Assembly: GCA_964344035.1 (NCBI GenBank)
Contig: CAYFLK010000005.1
Span: forward strand, 35,930-99,929
From: UBA1014 sp964344035
GTDB taxonomy: Bacteria; SAR324; NAC60-12
DNA: 64,000 nt
Direction: 5' to 3'
Shown: positions 45,543 to 54,841 of the stretch, one piece after another
How the letters are laid out: the number at the start of each line of letters is the position of its first letter
How positions within the stretch are numbered: the stretch's first letter is position 1
The notes under the pieces: model-generated
Told to the model about the DNA's origin: nothing
Database searches by the model: none
Seen by the model: the letters and a program-made list of their open reading frames with translations, nothing else
Program-made: the position numbers and the translations under genes

Positions 45543-46466
45543 ATGAAATTGTCCATACTCTGCATCGGCGGCGTCAACCAGGACCGCAAATTGCTGCTTC
45601 AACAGCCCCAGCGGAAATCCACTTCCAACCCCGTGGAAACGGTATACTCCGCGGGGGGAGTAGCCCGGAATGTCGCGGAAAACCTCGCGCGGCTCGGCTG
45701 CCCGGTGCAGTTTCTGGGAGCATTCGGCAACGATGCCGAGGGTCAAAAGCTGCGGACCGAACTTGAAAGATTGCACATCGACTGCTCAATGAGTCCCGTC
45801 ATTGCGGACAAACGAACCGGCAGTTATATTTCCGTCCATGGTCCCGATGGGGAAATGCTGCATGCTTATGCAGATATGGAAATAGCGGGTTCAATCCTGG
45901 TGGAGCATCTCGAACCGGTATGGTCCCAGCCTGACCCGCCGCAGGCAGTTTTCCTGGATACCAATTGTGTGGCGGAGGTGGTGGCGCATGTAATCGAACA
46001 GTGTCATGCAGCGAGCATACCTCTGCACGTAGACCCGGTTTCAGTGGTTAAAACCAAAAAACTGCCCTTTTCACTTGAAGGCGTTGATACCCTGTACCCA
46101 AACCTGGAAGAACTGCAAGCGCTGACCGGGCGCGAAGTCCTGAACAGGGACACTCGGTACGAAGCCTGTGTGTCCCTGGTAAAAAGAGGGGTGAAGCGCG
46201 TAATCCTCAGCCTTGGCCCCGGAGGGCTGACGGCGGTGGACGCGCAAGAATGTTTACACTTTGACCCCTCTCCGGTTAAGGTGGTCGATGTCACCGGCGC
46301 GGGTGACGCTCTGACTGCCGGGTTCATGTGGGGGAGTTGGAAAGGAAAAACCCTGACCGGACGCTGCCGCATGGGCATGCGACTGGCGGAACGGACGCTC
46401 GCGAGCGAATTGAGTGTTGTTCCATCCACGAACATCATGGATCAAATAACTGGTGAAACGCTATGA
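45543..46466 (+). CDS. psuK: PfkB-family pseudouridine kinase
   Basis: Phosphorylates pseudouridine to its 5'-phosphate. PfkB motifs: SAGGVARNVAENLARLGCPVQFLGAFGNDAEG near the N-terminus and VDVTGAGDALTAGFMWG with the catalytic Asp near the C-terminus. The start at 45543 gives MKLSILCIGG; an earlier start at 45507 adds 12 residues. It overlaps psuG by four bases (ATGA), which fixes the assignment among PfkB kinases. Confidence 0.9.
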   Translation: MKLSILCIGGVNQDRKLLLQQPQRKSTSNPVETVYSAGGVARNVAENLARLGCPVQFLGAFGNDAEGQKLRTELERLHIDCSMSPVIADKRTGSYISVHGPDGEMLHAYADMEIAGSILVEHLEPVWSQPDPPQAVFLDTNCVAEVVAHVIEQCHAASIPLHVDPVSVVKTKKLPFSLEGVDTLYPNLEELQALTGREVLNRDTRYEACVSLVKRGVKRVILSLGPGGLTAVDAQECLHFDPSPVKVVDVTGAGDALTAGFMWGSWKGKTLTGRCRMGMRLAERTLASELSVVPSTNIMDQITGETL

Positions 46467-47386
46467 AACCGACCGGGTGTTTGGAAATCAACAAGGCGGT
46501 GGACGAGGCGCTGCAAAACGGGAAACCGGTGGTCGCGCTTGAATCGACCATCATCTCGCACGGAATGCCCTATCCTCAAAACCTCGAAACCGCCCTGGGG
46601 GTGGAGTCGATCATCCGTGAACAGGACGCCGTTCCCGCAACCATCGCCATCCTCGCGGGTAAAATACGGGTAGGCCTGGATCAATCAGAGCTGGAAAGTT
46701 TTGCGAAAAATACCAACACCCTCAAGGTCAGCCGCAGGGACCTTCCACTGGCAATAACGAAGGGCGCGGACGGCGGGACAACTGTCGCCGCGACGATGAT
46801 CTGCGCCCGCCTCGCCGGGATCCACGTGTTCGTCACCGGGGGAATAGGCGGGGTGCACCGCGATTATCAAACCAGCCTCGACGTCTCCGCCGATTTGACT
46901 GAACTGGCGCTGACGAATGTGTGCGTGGTCTGTGCCGGGATCAAATCCGTCCTCGACATCCCGCGCACGCTTGAATACTTGGAAACCCGGGGGGTCCCGG
47001 TGATCGGCTACCGCACTGACGATTTCCCTGCCTTCTACACCCCGAAAAGCGGACGCGCAGCGCCGGTACGGATGGACAAACCGGAAGAAATCGCGCGCTT
47101 CATGAAAACTAAATGGGACCTCGGGCTGGATGGCGGATTGGTGATCGGGAACCCTGTCCCGGAAGAAAACGCGCTGGACGAAGCGCTGCTGCTGGACGCA
47201 CTGGAGAACTCGTTGCAGGAAGCAAGTGTAAGGGAAATTCGTGGCAAAGACGTCACCCCGTTCCTGCTGGAAGCAATAAATCAACGCACCCAGGGAAGCA
47301 GTCTTAGCAGCAACATCGCGCTGGTCCGGAACAACGCGTGTCTCGGCGCGCAAATCGCAGGGGCTTTCTGCGGGCTGAAGGAATGA
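46463..47386 (+). CDS. psuG: Pseudouridine-5'-phosphate glycosidase
   Basis: Cleaves pseudouridine phosphate to uracil and ribose 5-phosphate. The 307 residues show VVALESTIISHGMPYPQN at the start, GADGGTTVAATM, VFVTGGIGGVHR and the catalytic lysine in CAGIKSVLDIPRTLE, then YRTDDFPAFY. Length is standard. Pairs with psuK for salvage of pseudouridine from RNA turnover. Confidence 0.95.
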   Translation: MKPTGCLEINKAVDEALQNGKPVVALESTIISHGMPYPQNLETALGVESIIREQDAVPATIAILAGKIRVGLDQSELESFAKNTNTLKVSRRDLPLAITKGADGGTTVAATMICARLAGIHVFVTGGIGGVHRDYQTSLDVSADLTELALTNVCVVCAGIKSVLDIPRTLEYLETRGVPVIGYRTDDFPAFYTPKSGRAAPVRMDKPEEIARFMKTKWDLGLDGGLVIGNPVPEENALDEALLLDALENSLQEASVREIRGKDVTPFLLEAINQRTQGSSLSSNIALVRNNACLGAQIAGAFCGLKE

Positions 47387-47392
47387 TGGCGA

Positions 47393-47794
47393 TCACTCTT
47401 TCAATGCGTCATCAAGCTGCACCTGGTATCCGTTGACCAGGCGATTGGTTTCGTTCGCCATGCCGACCACCGCCATCAGTTCTCCAAACATCTCCTCGGT
47501 CATGCCTTGCCGGCGCGCGGCGGCGGTGTGGGAACGTATGCAGTATTCACAGTTGTTGGTGGCGCTGACGGCGACATAAACCATTTCCTTGACCAGCGGG
47601 TCCAGCGCGCCCGGGGCCATTATATCCTTCAGGCTCTCCCATGTCCGCTTCAGCGTGGGCGGGTGGTGCGCCAGGTATTTCCAGAAATTGTTCACGTCTT
47701 CGACCTGGCGGGTGCGCATGATGTCTTCATAAACTTCCCGCACGGAATCCGGGGCCTCTGCATGTTCGATCGGTTTCAGTTGAGTTTTTTCCAT
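47393..47794 (-). CDS. AhpD-like carboxymuconolactone-decarboxylase family protein
   Basis: A 133-residue helical protein with the active-site motif CEYCIRSHTAAARRQGMTEE (Cys-x-x-Cys then His) of AhpD-like alkylhydroperoxidase enzymes. Both Cys codons are normal here, of interest because selenocysteine forms of this family exist and two genes nearby seem to use UGA. Five bases separate it from the upstream dehydrogenase gene on the same strand. Confidence 0.87.
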   Translation of the reverse strand: MEKTQLKPIEHAEAPDSVREVYEDIMRTRQVEDVNNFWKYLAHHPPTLKRTWESLKDIMAPGALDPLVKEMVYVAVSATNNCEYCIRSHTAAARRQGMTEEMFGELMAVVGMANETNRLVNGYQVQLDDALKE

Positions 47795-47799
47795 TGTCT

Positions 47800-48765
47800 T
47801 CAGTTCCTTTCTTCGCCTATCTCGTTGACCGGGTTAGGCGCCGGGTTTCCGGAAAAAAAGGCATCCAGGTTTTTAAGCACCACCTCTCCCATGGCAACCC
47901 GGGTTTTAACCGTGGCGCTGCCGCGGTGAGGCTGCAGCACCACGTTATCCATTGAAAACAGGGCTTCGGGTACATGCGGTTCGTTTTCAAAAACATCCAG
48001 CCCCGCGCCGCCGAGCTTTTCCTGCTGCAGCATTTCGATCATCACCGGTTCGTCCACCACCGTGCCGCGGGCGGTATTCACCAGCACTCCTTGCGGACCG
48101 AGCGCTTCCAGCACCTCCCTGTTCACCANNNNNNNNNNTCGGCGGGTATCCTTTCCCCCGGGACAACTGACAACCAGGTAATCCGAATTCTCCGCCAACA
48201 GCGCCAGGTCCGGAACATAGGGATATGGCAGTCCCGGTTTTTCCCTTGGTCCATGATAACTGACCTTTAAACAAAAGGCCACGGCCCGCCTTGCAATCGC
48301 CTGCCCGATGCGCCCCAGCCCGAGAATTCCCACCCGCTTTCCGTGTACATGATTTGTCAGCGTCCTGAAACCATGACTGAATTTTCCTTGCCTGACCCAG
48401 CGGTCGCCGACACACAGGCCGCGGGAAGTCGCGAGCAGCAGCAGGATCGCCATATCCGCGACATCCTCGGTGAGCACGTCCGGAGTGTTCGTAACCCTGA
48501 TGCCTCTGGCGGTCGCGTATTCCACGTCCACTCCGTCAAAACCGACGCCGAAATTGGCGATGACGCGCGCGTTCGGAAACATCTCGATCAGTTCCCGCTC
48601 CGCTTTGCTTTCCGTGACAATTCCCTGGATTGCTTCAAATTGCAACCCCGTAGTTCCAGGGTTCTCCTGGTGTTCCCACCACTTGTGAACCTTGTACCGG
48701 GTCTGCAGCCTCCCCAGAAAGCTGGAATGCTGCAGCCGGTTGTTGATGACGATCAGTTCTCTCAT
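47800..48765 (-). CDS. D-isomer 2-hydroxyacid dehydrogenase (hydroxypyruvate/glyoxylate reductase type)
   Basis: NAD(P)-dependent reductase of 2-keto acids. Nucleotide site VGILGLGRIGQAIARRA; catalytic Arg in VNTARGTVVDE, Glu in DVFENEPHVPE and His in LQPHRGSAT. The N-terminal segment VIANFGVGFDGVD and ARGIRVTNTPDVLTEDVAD is typical. The 10-N gap at 48129-48138 lies in frame between KDTRR and VNREVLEALG, so little or nothing may be missing. Confidence 0.9.
   Translation of the reverse strand: MRELIVINNRLQHSSFLGRLQTRYKVHKWWEHQENPGTTGLQFEAIQGIVTESKAERELIEMFPNARVIANFGVGFDGVDVEYATARGIRVTNTPDVLTEDVADMAILLLLATSRGLCVGDRWVRQGKFSHGFRTLTNHVHGKRVGILGLGRIGQAIARRAVAFCLKVSYHGPREKPGLPYPYVPDLALLAENSDYLVVSCPGGKDTRRXXXXVNREVLEALGPQGVLVNTARGTVVDEPVMIEMLQQEKLGGAGLDVFENEPHVPEALFSMDNVVLQPHRGSATVKTRVAMGEVVLKNLDAFFSGNPAPNPVNEIGEERN
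48129..48138. other. Scaffold gap (10 N) inside the dehydrogenase gene
   Basis: Ten ambiguous bases; flanking protein sequence suggests only a few residues are affected. Confidence 0.95.
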
Positions 48766-48819
48766 TTCCTTGCAGTAATGATGAGTTGAAAAAATAATTT
48801 GAGCGTGGCCCGATATTTA

Positions 48820-49796
48820 TCATAAATCATCCAGGGGGCTGACCACTCCTTCGCCGCCTTGTTTTAAAACGTGGGTATAAATCATGGTTGTTTCCAAGTC
48901 CTTGTGTCCCAGCAAGGATTGAATGGTGCGAATGTCCGTCCCTCTAACAAATGAGTTGCAAAACTGTGCCGGAAAGTATGCGCGCTCACTTTTTTGGCAA
49001 TCTCCGCATGGCGGACGGATCGTTTGATGGCCCTATTGATCACCGATTGATCCACATGGTGTCGGCGTATTATTCCACCCCGAGGGTCTTTTGAGAGATT
49101 TTTACCGGGAAACACAAATTGCCAATTCCATTCCCGCTCAGCTTTTGGATATTTGCGGGCCAGTGCATGCGGTAAATACACGGTTCCGTATCCCTGTGCC
49201 AAATCTTTCTCGTGAATCGCCTTGACTCGCACCAAATGATTCCGCAGCAGAGACTCCAGATTTAAAGGAAACGGCGTTACCCGGTCTTTCATGCCTTTGC
49301 CGTTGCGCACGGTGACCTGCTTGTAGCCATAGTCAATATCCTGCACTCGCAGCCTCACAGCCTCGGAAATACGCAAACCCGATCCATACATCATTTTCAC
49401 CACCAGTTCCGGTACACCTTCCAAAAGAGATAATACCTGTTTGACTTCCTCGCGGGTCAACACAACCGGAACCCGCGCATTCATTCGGGAACGGGTTGCT
49501 TTCACATTTTCCAGTGTACATCCGAGTACACGTTTGTATAAAAATACCAGCGCGTTGAACGCTTGATTTTGTGTCGCCGCAGCCACGTTTCTTTCCGCAG
49601 CCAAATACGTCAAAAAGTTTTCGACCTTCTTTTCCGGATCGGCGTATAATGCATCCCGAGACTGCATCTGATGAAACCCCACAAACTTCCGAATCCATTC
49701 GCAATAGGTGCGCTCCGTGCTGAGAGAATAGTGCATGTGACGCATAAGATCATGGGTTTCCTCCAGCAGTGTTTTTCCTGATTTTTTAGTTGACAT
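48820..49796 (-). pseudogene. intI: Integron integrase, frameshifted near the C-terminus
   Basis: Tyrosine recombinase of the IntI type that recombines attI with attC. It has the catalytic Arg in GSGLRISEAVRL, Lys in GKGMKDR and HTFRHSFATHLLE, plus the IntI-specific insert EWNWQFVFPG...DPRGGIIRRHH. After HLLEG the frame shifts: one missing base near 48944 turns the expected TDIRTIQSLLGHKDLETTMIYTH into an early stop at 48882. The missing reading is intact in another frame and ends at 48820, so the loss is recent or a sequence error. As written, the second His and the nucleophilic Tyr are lost. It points away from the cassettes, as usual. Confidence 0.88.
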
Positions 49797-49977
49797 CTTG
49801 ATTGAGAGGCTTTGTCTTATGAACTGAATTACCTGACGGTTTTACCTGAAATACAGGATAATATCAATATTTCATGGCATTATGTCAGGATAATTTTGAA
49901 TATCATGTATTTTTGCCTGATTTACCGGATAATATAATATTACCAGGGCATATATACATGATAATAATTAGTTGGGC
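49797..49977. promoter_or_regulatory. attI and integrase/cassette promoter region
   Basis: AT-rich region between intI and the first cassette. The probable attI crossover core GTTGGGC is at 49971-49977. Upstream are the palindrome CCTGAAATACAGG (49845-49857) and three related boxes CAGGATAATAT (49854), CAGGATAATTT (49886) and CCGGATAATAT (49925), possible integrase or repressor binding sites. Boundaries are inferred from position. Confidence 0.55.
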
Positions 49978-50024
49978 AGATGACAATATCGTGCCTTTTT
50001 TAACACTAATTTAAGGAAAATTTT

Positions 50025-50934
50025 ATGGAACAGAACAGAACAGAACAGAACAGAACAGAACAGAATCAAAAGTCAATTAGTTGATCTTGGCATATGTGAA
50101 GAGTCATCAATTGAATCATATTATCCACAGGTACGAGATAGAGATGATATCTCTGTTCTGAAATGCCACAAATCAGGTGTTATATTTCTTTCTCGTTCAG
50201 ATCATATGAATGCGTCCCATTATGAAGAAAAAGAAGGTTTCCGTTATTGGGCGGCTGGAGACAGAAAACATGCCGTAAATGTAGGACATGAAGACAAAAT
50301 AAGAAGAAAAGAATTGCTTCAGCACATTGTAGCAAATAGAAGATGGATGGATATTGGAACTGGTTCTGGTGGAATTTTGGATGAATTATCACCATTGGTA
50401 TCGCAAACTTATGCAGTTGAGCCGCAGAAAATTGCAAGGGAGAGCCTCAAACAATTAGGTTATGATGTTTATAAAAGCATTGAGAATGTAACTGAAAAAG
50501 ATATTGAAGTCGTTACACTATTTCATGTTTTTGAGCATTTTAGCAATCCGCTTGAAGACTTAAAGCTAATCTCTCAGAAAATGAGCAGCCATGGTAGAAT
50601 ATTTATAGAAGTACCCCATGCCAAAGATTTCTTAATATCATTTTTGGAGCATGAAAGCTTCAAAAATTTCACATTTTGGAGTGAGCATTTATTATTACAT
50701 ACACGCCAAAGCCTTACGATTTTTTTAGAAAAAGCAGGTTTTGAAGATATTGTTGTTACAGGTTGTCAGCGTTATCCATTGGCAAACCATTTATATTGGC
50801 TGTCAAAGAATCAGCCCGGTGGTCATCAAAAGTGGAATTTTTTGAGGACTATTGAATTAGATTCTGCTTATTCCCAGATGTTGAGTCAATTGGACAAAAA
50901 CGACACAATAATAGCAACAGCAACAAAGAAGTGA
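50025..50934 (+). CDS. SAM-dependent methyltransferase, first cassette; probably phase-variable (currently out of frame)
   Basis: Class I methyltransferase: SAM site WMDIGTGSGGILDEL, then AVEPQKIARE and VVTLFHVFEHFSNPLEDL. The frame seen from 50206 is open upstream to the repeats, through KCHKSGVIFLSRSDHM, a typical N-terminus of this group, so 50206 is not the true start. The only upstream ATG with a ribosome site (AAGG, 50025) is separated from that frame by seven CAGAA repeats and is out of frame by one base; translation from it stops after 19 residues. One more repeat or two fewer would join them. The target is unknown; sugar or small-molecule methylation is possible. Confidence 0.75.
50028..50065 (+). 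repeat. Pentanucleotide repeat (CAGAA)7 at the start of the methyltransferase gene
   Basis: GAA followed by seven exact CAGAA units. The unit is not a multiple of three, so slippage changes the reading frame between the ATG at 50025 and the downstream gene. In all frames it encodes a repeating N-R-T-E-Q pattern without stops. Confidence 0.9.
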
Positions 50935-50941
50935 CTAAAAA

Positions 50942-51027
50942 GCCTAACAAAAGCATCCAGCGGACGGCAAAAAGCGCCGCTCGTTCCTCGCTCTGCTGTT
51001 TGCCGCCGCTGATGCTAAACGTTCGAC
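50942..51027 (+). repeat. attC site of the first cassette
   Basis: GCCTAAC to GTTCGAC, with arms AGCATCCAGCGGACGGCAAA and TTTGCCGCCGCTGATGCT forming the classical bulged hairpin. Confidence 0.9.
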
Positions 51028-51172
51028 ATCTCTAAAATTGGAAGCGAAGAAAGCATCAGTACCCCTGTGTCATAATTATGAAAAATAAATTTCAAGTTTT
51101 TGAGATTGTGATAATCTGCCCAAATAGAAGTTGGCATCCCTAATTGAAACAGAATATTCTCGGAGCTTGAAC

Positions 51173-53134
51173 ATGCTTACCTCTTCTAACGAAATCCCCT
51201 TAGATAAATCCCTTTTAGAGCGTATTGATTTTTATCGTCTGGATGCAAATCGAAAATTAGATCCACAAAAGCGTTCTGCAATGGGGCAATTTATGACACC
51301 TGCCCCAGTTGCCCTATTCATGGCATCTCTTTTTCAAAATTTGGGGGGAGAAATTAAGTTATTAGATGCTGGCGCTGGTGTTGGTTCTTTGACAGCAGCG
51401 TGTATTAAGGAGATTTGTCATAATAAAAGACGCCCAACAAACATAATATCTACTCTCTATGAAATTGAACCGAATTTTATTGAATATTTAGAATCAACTT
51501 TAAAAGAATGTCGTCAGGAATGTGAAAAATCTGGAATAAATTTTTATGGAGAAATTCTACAAGAGGATTTCATTTCTGCCAGCGTAAATCTTCTAAAGCG
51601 TGACTTGTTCTCATTACTGCTTGAACAAAAGAATTTTAGCCATGCGATTTTGAACCCTCCTTATAAAAAAATCAGTAGTGACTCAGAATATCGAGAATTA
51701 CTTAGTTCTGTTGGAATTGAAACAAGCAACCTATATACAGGATTTCTTTCGCTTGCATTTATGATGTTAGAAGAAGGCGGAGAGTTAGTCGCAATCGTTC
51801 CAAGAAGTTTTTGTAATGGACCGTATTTTAAACACTTTCGTAAACTATTTCTGGAAAAGATGATTTTGAAGCACATTCATGTTTTTGAGAGTAGAAGTGA
51901 GCTATTCAAAGACAATGACGTTCTTCAAGAGAATATCATTTTTCATGCTATTAAGGGGTGTAGTAAAGAGAAAGTTTTGATTTCCTCAAGTAATGATATT
52001 GGATTTGAAGATATTACAGAACGTGAAGTAAACTATGAAAAAGTGGTTGATCCTAAAGATCCAGACTTAATCATTCGTGTAGTGACCAATGAATTAGATC
52101 AACACATTATAGATAGGGTAAGTTGTTTTAAGCACACCCTAAAGGATATTGACATTGAGGTTTCGACTGGACCCGTTGTAGATTTTCGTCTTAAAGATTC
52201 TATAAAAGATACTCCTCACACCAATACAGTTCCTTTAATCTACCCAGCACACTTTGAACAAAATATTATTGTTTGGCCAAAATTTGAGAGCCGTAAGCCA
52301 AATGCTATTGAAAACACAAAACAAACACAAAAATGGCTTTTTCCCAACGGATACTATACGGCAACTCGCCGTTTTTCATCAAAAGAAGAAAAAAGACGTA
52401 TTATTGCAGCTATACATGATCCAACAAAAATTCCAGGAGAAAAAATAGGTTTTGAAAATCATCTAAATATATTTCATTTTCATCGTAGAGGTTTACCATC
52501 TGAATTAGCCAAAGGGTTAGCTGTGTATTTAAATTCGACCTTAGTGGATGTATATTTTCGTCAATTTAACGGACATACCCAGGTTAATGTAACTGATTTA
52601 AAAATACTGCCATATCCAAGCTGTAAAGTTTTAGAAGAGCTTGGTTCTCATGTAGATCAAGATTTTCCCAACCAAGAACAGATTGATGAATTGCTTGAAA
52701 GGACAATTTCTCAGATGACAGATATTAAAACGCCTGATCCTATCAAAGCTAAACGCAAAATTGATGAAGCATTACAAATACTTAAAGACTTGGGACTTCC
52801 AAGAGCACAGCAGAATGAACGTTCAGCATTGACATTATTAGCTATATTAGGACTAAAGCCAGGAACATCATGGTCAAAATCCCAATCTCCGCTTATCGGC
52901 ATCACACCAATTATGGACTTTTGCAGAGATTATTATGGTAAAAACTATGCTCCAAATACAAGAGAAACTATTCGGCGACAAACCATGCATCAATTTATAG
53001 AAGCAGGACTTGCTATTCAAAATCCAGATCAACCTGACCGGCCTATCAACAGTCCTAAATGGTGTTATCAAATCGAGCCGGAAGCACTAAAATACTTACA
53101 ACTTATAAGACTAAGGATTGGAAAAAGCTTTTGA
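51173..53134 (+). CDS. BsuBI/PstI-type N6-adenine methyltransferase fused to the N-terminal domain of its restriction enzyme
   Basis: About 653 residues. The methyltransferase part has LLDAGAGVGSLTAAC (SAM site) and NPPY (N6-adenine motif), followed by a target-recognition region. From about residue 525, KRKIDEALQILKDLGLPRAQQNERSALTLLAILGLKPG to the end matches the N-terminal part of BsuBI/PstI restriction enzymes, normally a separate gene. The frame ends abruptly at YLQLIRLRIGKSF because one base is missing near 53100; the enzyme continues in the next frame. ATG at 51173 has GGAG upstream; a TTG at 51131 is less likely. AT-rich cassette. Confidence 0.85.
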   Translation: MLTSSNEIPLDKSLLERIDFYRLDANRKLDPQKRSAMGQFMTPAPVALFMASLFQNLGGEIKLLDAGAGVGSLTAACIKEICHNKRRPTNIISTLYEIEPNFIEYLESTLKECRQECEKSGINFYGEILQEDFISASVNLLKRDLFSLLLEQKNFSHAILNPPYKKISSDSEYRELLSSVGIETSNLYTGFLSLAFMMLEEGGELVAIVPRSFCNGPYFKHFRKLFLEKMILKHIHVFESRSELFKDNDVLQENIIFHAIKGCSKEKVLISSSNDIGFEDITEREVNYEKVVDPKDPDLIIRVVTNELDQHIIDRVSCFKHTLKDIDIEVSTGPVVDFRLKDSIKDTPHTNTVPLIYPAHFEQNIIVWPKFESRKPNAIENTKQTQKWLFPNGYYTATRRFSSKEEKRRIIAAIHDPTKIPGEKIGFENHLNIFHFHRRGLPSELAKGLAVYLNSTLVDVYFRQFNGHTQVNVTDLKILPYPSCKVLEELGSHVDQDFPNQEQIDELLERTISQMTDIKTPDPIKAKRKIDEALQILKDLGLPRAQQNERSALTLLAILGLKPGTSWSKSQSPLIGITPIMDFCRDYYGKNYAPNTRETIRRQTMHQFIEAGLAIQNPDQPDRPINSPKWCYQIEPEALKYLQLIRLRIGKSF

Positions 53135-53688
53135 ATACTTACCTTGAGAAGCGTGAAACGTTACGTGAAAGGTATGCAAAAGAACGAGTCATGCAAATGA
53201 TTCCTGTTTCAATAGCTGAGGGTAAAGAAATACAATTAACTCCAGGTAAACACAGCGAACTGATTAAATCTATTCTTGAAGAATTTGCACCTCGTTTCAT
53301 TCCGGGCGGCCAAGTTATTTATATTGGGGATACAGGAGATAAGTGGGGATATTTTGATAAGGTAAAACTGAAAAAACTAGGAGTTTCAATTGATAGTCAC
53401 GGAAAAATGCCCGATGCTGTAATTTATTACCCTGAGAAAAATTGGATTATTCTTGCAGAAGCTGTTACCAGTCATGGACCAGTTGATAGTAAACGTCGTG
53501 ATGAACTCTCACGCTTATTTAGTGAGTGTTCTGCCGGTCTGGTATATGTCACTACTTTTCCCACACGTTCAGAAATGAGCCGTTATTTAGGCGAAATTTC
53601 GTGGGAAACTGAGGTATGGGTTGCGGAAGCCCCTACGCATCTTATTCATTTTGACGGTTCTCGATTTCTTGGTCCTTATGACGAATAA
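53059..53688 (+). CDS. BsuBI/PstI-type restriction endonuclease, catalytic part (split from its N-terminus by a frameshift)
   Basis: The family sequence starts at TYKTKDWKKLLNTYLEK (53101) and includes YAKERVMQMIPV, FAPRFIPGGQVIYIGDTGDKWGYFD, SHGKMPDAVIYY and the catalytic-domain motif AEAVTSHGPVDSKRRDEL, ending HLIHFDGSRFLGPY. The N-terminal 14 residues from the ATG at 53059 are out of family. Adding one base near 53100 would restore a single M-R fusion of about 850 residues. Whether the endonuclease is made is uncertain. Confidence 0.85.
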   Translation: MVLSNRAGSTKILTTYKTKDWKKLLNTYLEKRETLRERYAKERVMQMIPVSIAEGKEIQLTPGKHSELIKSILEEFAPRFIPGGQVIYIGDTGDKWGYFDKVKLKKLGVSIDSHGKMPDAVIYYPEKNWIILAEAVTSHGPVDSKRRDELSRLFSECSAGLVYVTTFPTRSEMSRYLGEISWETEVWVAEAPTHLIHFDGSRFLGPYDE

Positions 53689-53711
53689 AGCAATAAAACC
53701 GAAGTTACTAT

Positions 53712-53838
53712 GTCGAACAAAAGAATGGAGACCGACTTGAGACCCCGCGCTTTTTCCAAAGAATATACAAAATTTCAAGTTCACCTCTTTTTCAACATTC
53801 AGTGTCGGGTCTCAAGCGGCTCATTCAAGTCGTTGATC
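53712..53838 (+). repeat. attC site of the BsuBI-type R-M cassette
   Basis: GTCGAAC to GTTGATC, with internal arms GACTTGAGACCC and GGGTCTCAAG; it abuts the first ORF-less cassette. Confidence 0.85.
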
Positions 53839-54025
53839 CGGGTCGCTCGCTCGGCTGCGCGACCCGGATCAACCCCGAGTTGAGCGGTCCCCGCCCTCAC
53901 GACTTGAATCGTGGCGCCGCGCTGCGCTCCCGCGCCCCGATAACAAGTCGTTCGAGAGGCATCTTTTCCTGATAATACCCCTCCCCAGGAGTCGATTATC
54001 CGGAAAATCCGCCGCTCAACTCGGG
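53832..54025 (+). repeat. ORF-less 194-bp cassette, copy 1
   Basis: Lies between cores GTTGATC (53832) and GTTGGGC (54026-54032). It opens with a perfect hairpin (GTTGATCCGGGTCGC / GCGACCCGGATCAAC), then a long attC with 17-base arms AACCCCGAGTTGAGCGG and CCGCTCAACTCGGGGTT. No ORF. Copies 2 and 3 look identical. Confidence 0.9.
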
Positions 54026-54064
54026 GTTGGGCTTCACAGAAACAGACCATGAGAGGAGCAAAAA

Positions 54065-54841
54065 ATGCAATACGATGACCTCGAACTGAAACAACCTCAG
54101 CAATGTGACGACTACAACGAATGCTCCGAATTCGTTACGAGAGCCATCGAGGCCATCATGCAGGCAGCCATTGACGCCGGACGAAACCAGATCATCATCA
54201 ATACAAACCTGAAACTCGGCCTGCCGATGGAGAATATCAACAAAATCGCTGGGCCGATTGTCGAGGCGTGGGCATACGAAACATTCCAAGACGTGATGGA
54301 GGACAAAAACAATGAGTATCGTCTGATCAATGTGGAGGCTCAACAACGTCTCCACATGGCCGATGTGATCCTCCAATTTAAGAAGAAGCGGAAGGTGGAT
54401 TCGGGAATCACAGCAGAGGTTGATGTCAAGGCCACATCGGAAGATTTTGAATCGAGCGGCAAGTCTCCAAACATCACCTCCTTTCAGCGAATCAGGACGG
54501 CTTATGTCGAAGACCCCGATTACATTTTCATAATTCTCTCCCTGAAACACCGGGTATACTCCACCAAGAATGAGGATTCAGGTCTCATGGACGGAATCAT
54601 GGAGGTCGTTGCCCACAACGCTTACGATCTGAAGTTTCTCTCAAGCTCGGATTTAAGCTATAATCCGGCATTGGGTAGCGGACAGCTTCAGGTCCGCGAC
54701 ATCCATTACGTGAAACTGGAGAAACGGGACACTTGGGAGTTCTGCCAACTGCTTGACAGGAAGTTCATCAATTCGCGCAAGGGATTCGACGAGTGGCTTA
54801 CACTCGCCAAAAAGAATGAATGGATCAAGACTGATGACTGA
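54065..54841 (+). CDS. Type II restriction endonuclease candidate (PD-(D/E)XK)
   Basis: A 258-residue protein directly before a DNA methyltransferase and overlapping its start, the usual order of a restriction-modification pair. It has a helical N-terminal half and a central ITAEVDVKATSEDF segment fitting the E-x-K part of a PD-(D/E)XK nuclease, preceded by the acidic HMADVIL. A GAGAGGAG site precedes the ATG. The exact family and recognition sequence are not recognised. It begins 32 bases after an ORF-less cassette. Confidence 0.7.
   Translation: MQYDDLELKQPQQCDDYNECSEFVTRAIEAIMQAAIDAGRNQIIINTNLKLGLPMENINKIAGPIVEAWAYETFQDVMEDKNNEYRLINVEAQQRLHMADVILQFKKKRKVDSGITAEVDVKATSEDFESSGKSPNITSFQRIRTAYVEDPDYIFIILSLKHRVYSTKNEDSGLMDGIMEVVAHNAYDLKFLSSSDLSYNPALGSGQLQVRDIHYVKLEKRDTWEFCQLLDRKFINSRKGFDEWLTLAKKNEWIKTDD

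Noticed and set aside
47393..47794. AhpD-like gene as a third selenoprotein
   Set aside because: Both active-site positions are ordinary Cys codons (CEYC) and the frame is uninterrupted.
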